Assembly: GCF_021021415.1 (NCBI RefSeq)
Contig: NZ_JAINWJ010000039.1
Span: forward strand, 22,380-86,379
Source of the DNA: Martelella mediterranea
GTDB taxonomy: Bacteria; Pseudomonadota; Alphaproteobacteria; Rhizobiales; Rhizobiaceae
Direction of reading: 5' to 3'
DNA: 64,000 nucleotides
This document shows positions 62,007 through 64,000 of this stretch, in pieces (position 1 is the stretch's first letter; every line of letters begins with the position of its first letter). The notes beneath the pieces are model-generated. The model searched no databases, was not told the origin of the DNA, and saw nothing but the letters and a program-made list of their open reading frames with translations. Both the position numbers and the translations under genes were made by a program.

Positions 62007-62708
62007 TCAGGCTTCTGGGTCATCGATCAGTGGCGTGGGTTTGGCGAGAGACTTCAGGGATTTGATATCTGAAAGCCGGATTTTCGTTCCGTCGACCTCA
62101 ACGCCGTAGGGTTTCAGCGTATTCAAAGCGCGCGACAGGTTTTCCGGGGTCATGCCGAGCAGGGAGGCGAGCGTGCGCTTGTCGTAGGGCAGCTCGAATT
62201 CACCGGTACCCTTGCCGAATTCATGGTCCTGGCGAAGCAGCGTGTTCGCCAGCCGTTCGACCGAGCTTCGCAGCTTGAGGCCCTTGTGTTCCTTGATGAC
62301 GTAGCGATAGCTGCCGGCCATCTCCAGCACCATCGCCCGGGCGAAGGCGTCGTCGAGTTCGAAGATCGAGCGTACGTTTTCCGAGGGGATCAGCAGGATT
62401 TTCGAGCGCGCCCGGGTGCGCGCCGACATCAGATAGACCGCATCCTTCAGAACGGCCGCCAGAATGAAGGCGCTGACCGGATGCACCATCGCCATGGTCG
62501 CCTCGCGGCGGTTGGCATTAGCGTAGAGCTCGACGCAGCCCTCGAAGACGACATAGAGGAAATCCGCCGGATCGCCTTCATGCACGAGATCCAGCTGCGG
62601 CGGGAAGGTCTGGAGATAGGCCGCCTGCATCAGCGCCTCGAAATTCTCCTCGCCCATGCTGCTGAACAGGCTGAGCGCCCGCACCTGGGGCAAATCGGAT
62701 GAACGCAT
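62007..62708 (-). CDS. Crp/Fnr family regulator, NarR-like
   Basis: A 233-aa Crp/Fnr protein with a cNMP-type sensor domain (DLVHEGDPADFLYVVFEGCVEL) and winged helix (PYDKRTLASLLGMTPENLSRALNTLKPYGV). Only a single Cys is present, so it is not an oxygen-sensing FNR. Divergence from a narK-type transporter resembles the narR-narK arrangement of Paracoccus, where NarR activates nitrate respiration genes. The Glu-Asn-Ser-Arg recognition helix fits a TTGAC/T reader. Confidence 0.82.
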   Translation of the reverse strand: MRSSDLPQVRALSLFSSMGEENFEALMQAAYLQTFPPQLDLVHEGDPADFLYVVFEGCVELYANANRREATMAMVHPVSAFILAAVLKDAVYLMSARTRARSKILLIPSENVRSIFELDDAFARAMVLEMAGSYRYVIKEHKGLKLRSSVERLANTLLRQDHEFGKGTGEFELPYDKRTLASLLGMTPENLSRALNTLKPYGVEVDGTKIRLSDIKSLKSLAKPTPLIDDPEA

Positions 62709-62854
62709 CGCTCTGCCTTGATTTTTTTCGTGTCCTCAAATGATAAATTTAGCAGCATGACGGGGCATCTGCAACACATCTATTTGATGATGATTTCAGC
62801 GCGGGAAGGCAATTTCACGTGCAATTTTTGTTTGTCCCACGCCATCCGTCAACC

Positions 62855-62868
62855 TTGACTTAGGTCAA
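62855..62868 (+). promoter_or_regulatory. Perfect FNR/NarR-type palindrome upstream of narK
   Basis: TTGAC-TTAG-GTCAA is a perfect inverted repeat of the FNR/Dnr/NarR class. Its centre is 89 bases before the narK ATG; a start at +41.5 from the centre would leave about a 48-base leader. The divergent NarR-like gene begins 147 bases away on the other side. Confidence 0.7.
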
Positions 62869-62950
62869 CTTCGAGCGCCGCCCAATCCTTCTAGCTCTCA
62901 GGCAGAATTTTCAATGAGCGGGCTACCGCTCGAGCCTTAGGGGGCAATTC

Positions 62951-64000
62951 ATGTCTGCAGTTGATGGTGTTTCGCGAAACGACCAGCGCCGGGCGCTCTG
63001 TCTCAGCACGGTGGCGTTCACGGTCTGCTTCGCGGTCTGGACGATCTTCGCCATCATCGGAGTCGAGATCAAAAGCGAACTCGGCCTCTCCGAAACCCAG
63101 TTCGGCATTCTGGTGGCGACGCCGGTGCTGACCGGCTCGCTGTCGCGGCTGATGCTCGGCATCTGGACCGAGCAATATGGCGGACGGCTGGTTTTTCCGT
63201 TGCAGATGCTGCTGGCTGCGGCGGCGACCTTTCTTCTGACCAGCGCCACGACCTATCCGCTGTTTCTGCTCGCCGCCCTTGGCGTCGGCCTTGCCGGCGG
63301 TTCCTTCGCCGTTGGCGTCACCTATGTCTCGCACTGGTATCCGCCGGAAAAGCAGGGCACCGCGCTCGGCATTTTCGGCGCCGGCAATGTCGGCGCGGCG
63401 GTGACGAAGTTCGGCGCGCCTTTCGTCATGGTCGCCTTCGGCTGGCAGGCGGTGGCCAATGTCTGGGCCTTTGCGCTCGCAGCGATCGCCGTCATCTTCT
63501 TCGTTTTTTCCAAAAATGATCCGGTGTTCGAGGCGCGCCGGCGTTCAGGCGCGAAGGCCACCACGGTCGCAGCCCAGCTTGCGCCGCTGAAGAACCTGCA
63601 GGTCTGGCGCTTCTCGCTGTACTATTTCTTCGTCTTCGGCGCCTTCGTCGCGCTGGCGCTGTGGCTGCCGCACTACCTCGTCGATGTTTATGGCGTCGAT
63701 ATCCGCACCGCGGGCATGGCGGCGGCGGCCTTCTCGCTGTCGGCCAGTCTGTTCCGCGCCTATGGCGGTCATCTCGCCGACCGGTTCGGCGCGCTGAGCC
63801 GGGCGGGCACAGGCTGGATTTCCGACCGCTTCGGCGGCGGCCGGGTCACCTTCTGGACCTTCGTCGGCATGTTCGTGGCCGTGGTCGGCGTGCTGCAATT
63901 CCTGCCGCATGGTGGGGTGGGCGGCAATTTCTGGGCCTTCTTCGCCTGCTTCATGGCGCTGTTCTTCCTCACGGGCGTCGGCAATGCGTCGACCTTCCAG
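62951..64000 (+). CDS. narK: NarK-type nitrate/nitrite MFS transporter (partial, runs off the window)
   Basis: An open frame from ATG 62951 (MSAVDGVSRNDQRRALCLST) continues to the window end, 350 codons so far. It shows MFS membrane segments, the TVCFAVWTIFAIIGVEIKSELG start and the nitrate signature region GLAGGSFAVGVTYVSHWYPPEKQGTALGIFGAGNVGAA. It imports nitrate or exchanges it for nitrite in the inner membrane. Oddly, the loop after transmembrane segment 8 holds two similar motifs in a row (GGHLADRFG then GWISDRFGGGR), suggesting a small internal duplication. The C-terminus is outside the window. Confidence 0.9.
   Translation, partial: MSAVDGVSRNDQRRALCLSTVAFTVCFAVWTIFAIIGVEIKSELGLSETQFGILVATPVLTGSLSRLMLGIWTEQYGGRLVFPLQMLLAAAATFLLTSATTYPLFLLAALGVGLAGGSFAVGVTYVSHWYPPEKQGTALGIFGAGNVGAAVTKFGAPFVMVAFGWQAVANVWAFALAAIAVIFFVFSKNDPVFEARRRSGAKATTVAAQLAPLKNLQVWRFSLYYFFVFGAFVALALWLPHYLVDVYGVDIRTAGMAAAAFSLSASLFRAYGGHLADRFGALSRAGTGWISDRFGGGRVTFWTFVGMFVAVVGVLQFLPHGGVGGNFWAFFACFMALFFLTGVGNASTFQ

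Noticed and set aside
1..64000. CRISPR arrays or prophage structural genes
   Set aside because: No regularly spaced short repeats and no capsid, tail or terminase-like proteins were seen.

Overview
The window comes from a GC-rich alphaproteobacterium, most likely a member of the Rhizobiales/Hyphomicrobiales. The basis for this is the dense packing of catabolic ABC importers with linked IclR, SorC and LacI regulators, the AraD1-type acid-sugar pathway, and a block of NnrU/NnrS/UbiTUV genes typical of denitrifying or facultatively anaerobic alphaproteobacteria. I cannot fix genus or species from the sequence alone.

Region A (1-10513) is an acid-sugar catabolic operon. It holds an SDR dehydrogenase, an MBL-fold hydrolase, a glucarate-dehydratase-like enolase-superfamily enzyme, a ribose-type ABC importer (binding protein, double ATPase, permease), an AraD1/FAH-type dehydratase and an alpha-ketoglutarate-semialdehyde-type dehydrogenase, followed by an IclR regulator. 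Together they suggest uptake of a sugar or sugar acid and its non-phosphorylative conversion to 2-oxoglutarate. A truncated IS transposase follows.

Region B (11194-17722) is a second ribose-type ABC system. Its ATPase is fused to a permease, and an amidohydrolase and a SorC regulator follow; a 31-bp near-palindrome lies at the promoter. Region C (17915-24547) is a divergent SorC regulator facing a cytosolic sulfatase and a spermidine/iron-type ABC importer whose two permease domains are fused. Region D (25284-33734) is a LacI-headed ABC cluster with two SDRs, a ketose 3-epimerase-like TIM-barrel protein and a small P-loop kinase. Region E (33791-42118) has a divergent LacI regulator, another TIM-barrel protein, a glucose/glucoside-type ABC importer and a GMC oxidoreductase.

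Region F (42119-44424) is a scar zone. It contains a frameshifted RibD/DHFR-like remnant, a frameshifted homocysteine methyltransferase remnant, pieces of Tn3 and IS6 transposases, an intact GNAT acetyltransferase and an SRP-RNA-like sequence missing part of its apical hairpin.

Region G (44425-64000) is an anaerobic/NO block. An NsrR-like Rrf2 regulator faces nnrU. An opposing operon encodes a Tat-exported binding protein, ABC permease and ATPase, and two NnrS proteins, with a pseudoazurin gene upstream under a good NsrR-box match. Next come a class III ribonucleotide reductase split into a 574-aa NrdD body and a separate 64-aa glycyl-radical protein, NrdG, oxygen-independent ubiquinone genes ubiT/ubiU/ubiV plus a coupled small ORF, and ubiD-ubiX. 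A decayed nnrS, a Dnr-like Crp/Fnr regulator, IS91/integrase and Tn3 remnants, a NarR-like Crp/Fnr regulator and a NarK-type transporter running off the window end complete the block. A 38-bp direct repeat (51302-51339 and 61947-61984) flanks the nrdD-to-Tn3 segment, so that module may have been inserted into a denitrification locus. The strongest candidate for something unusual is the split, 'spare-part-like' class III RNR within this module.
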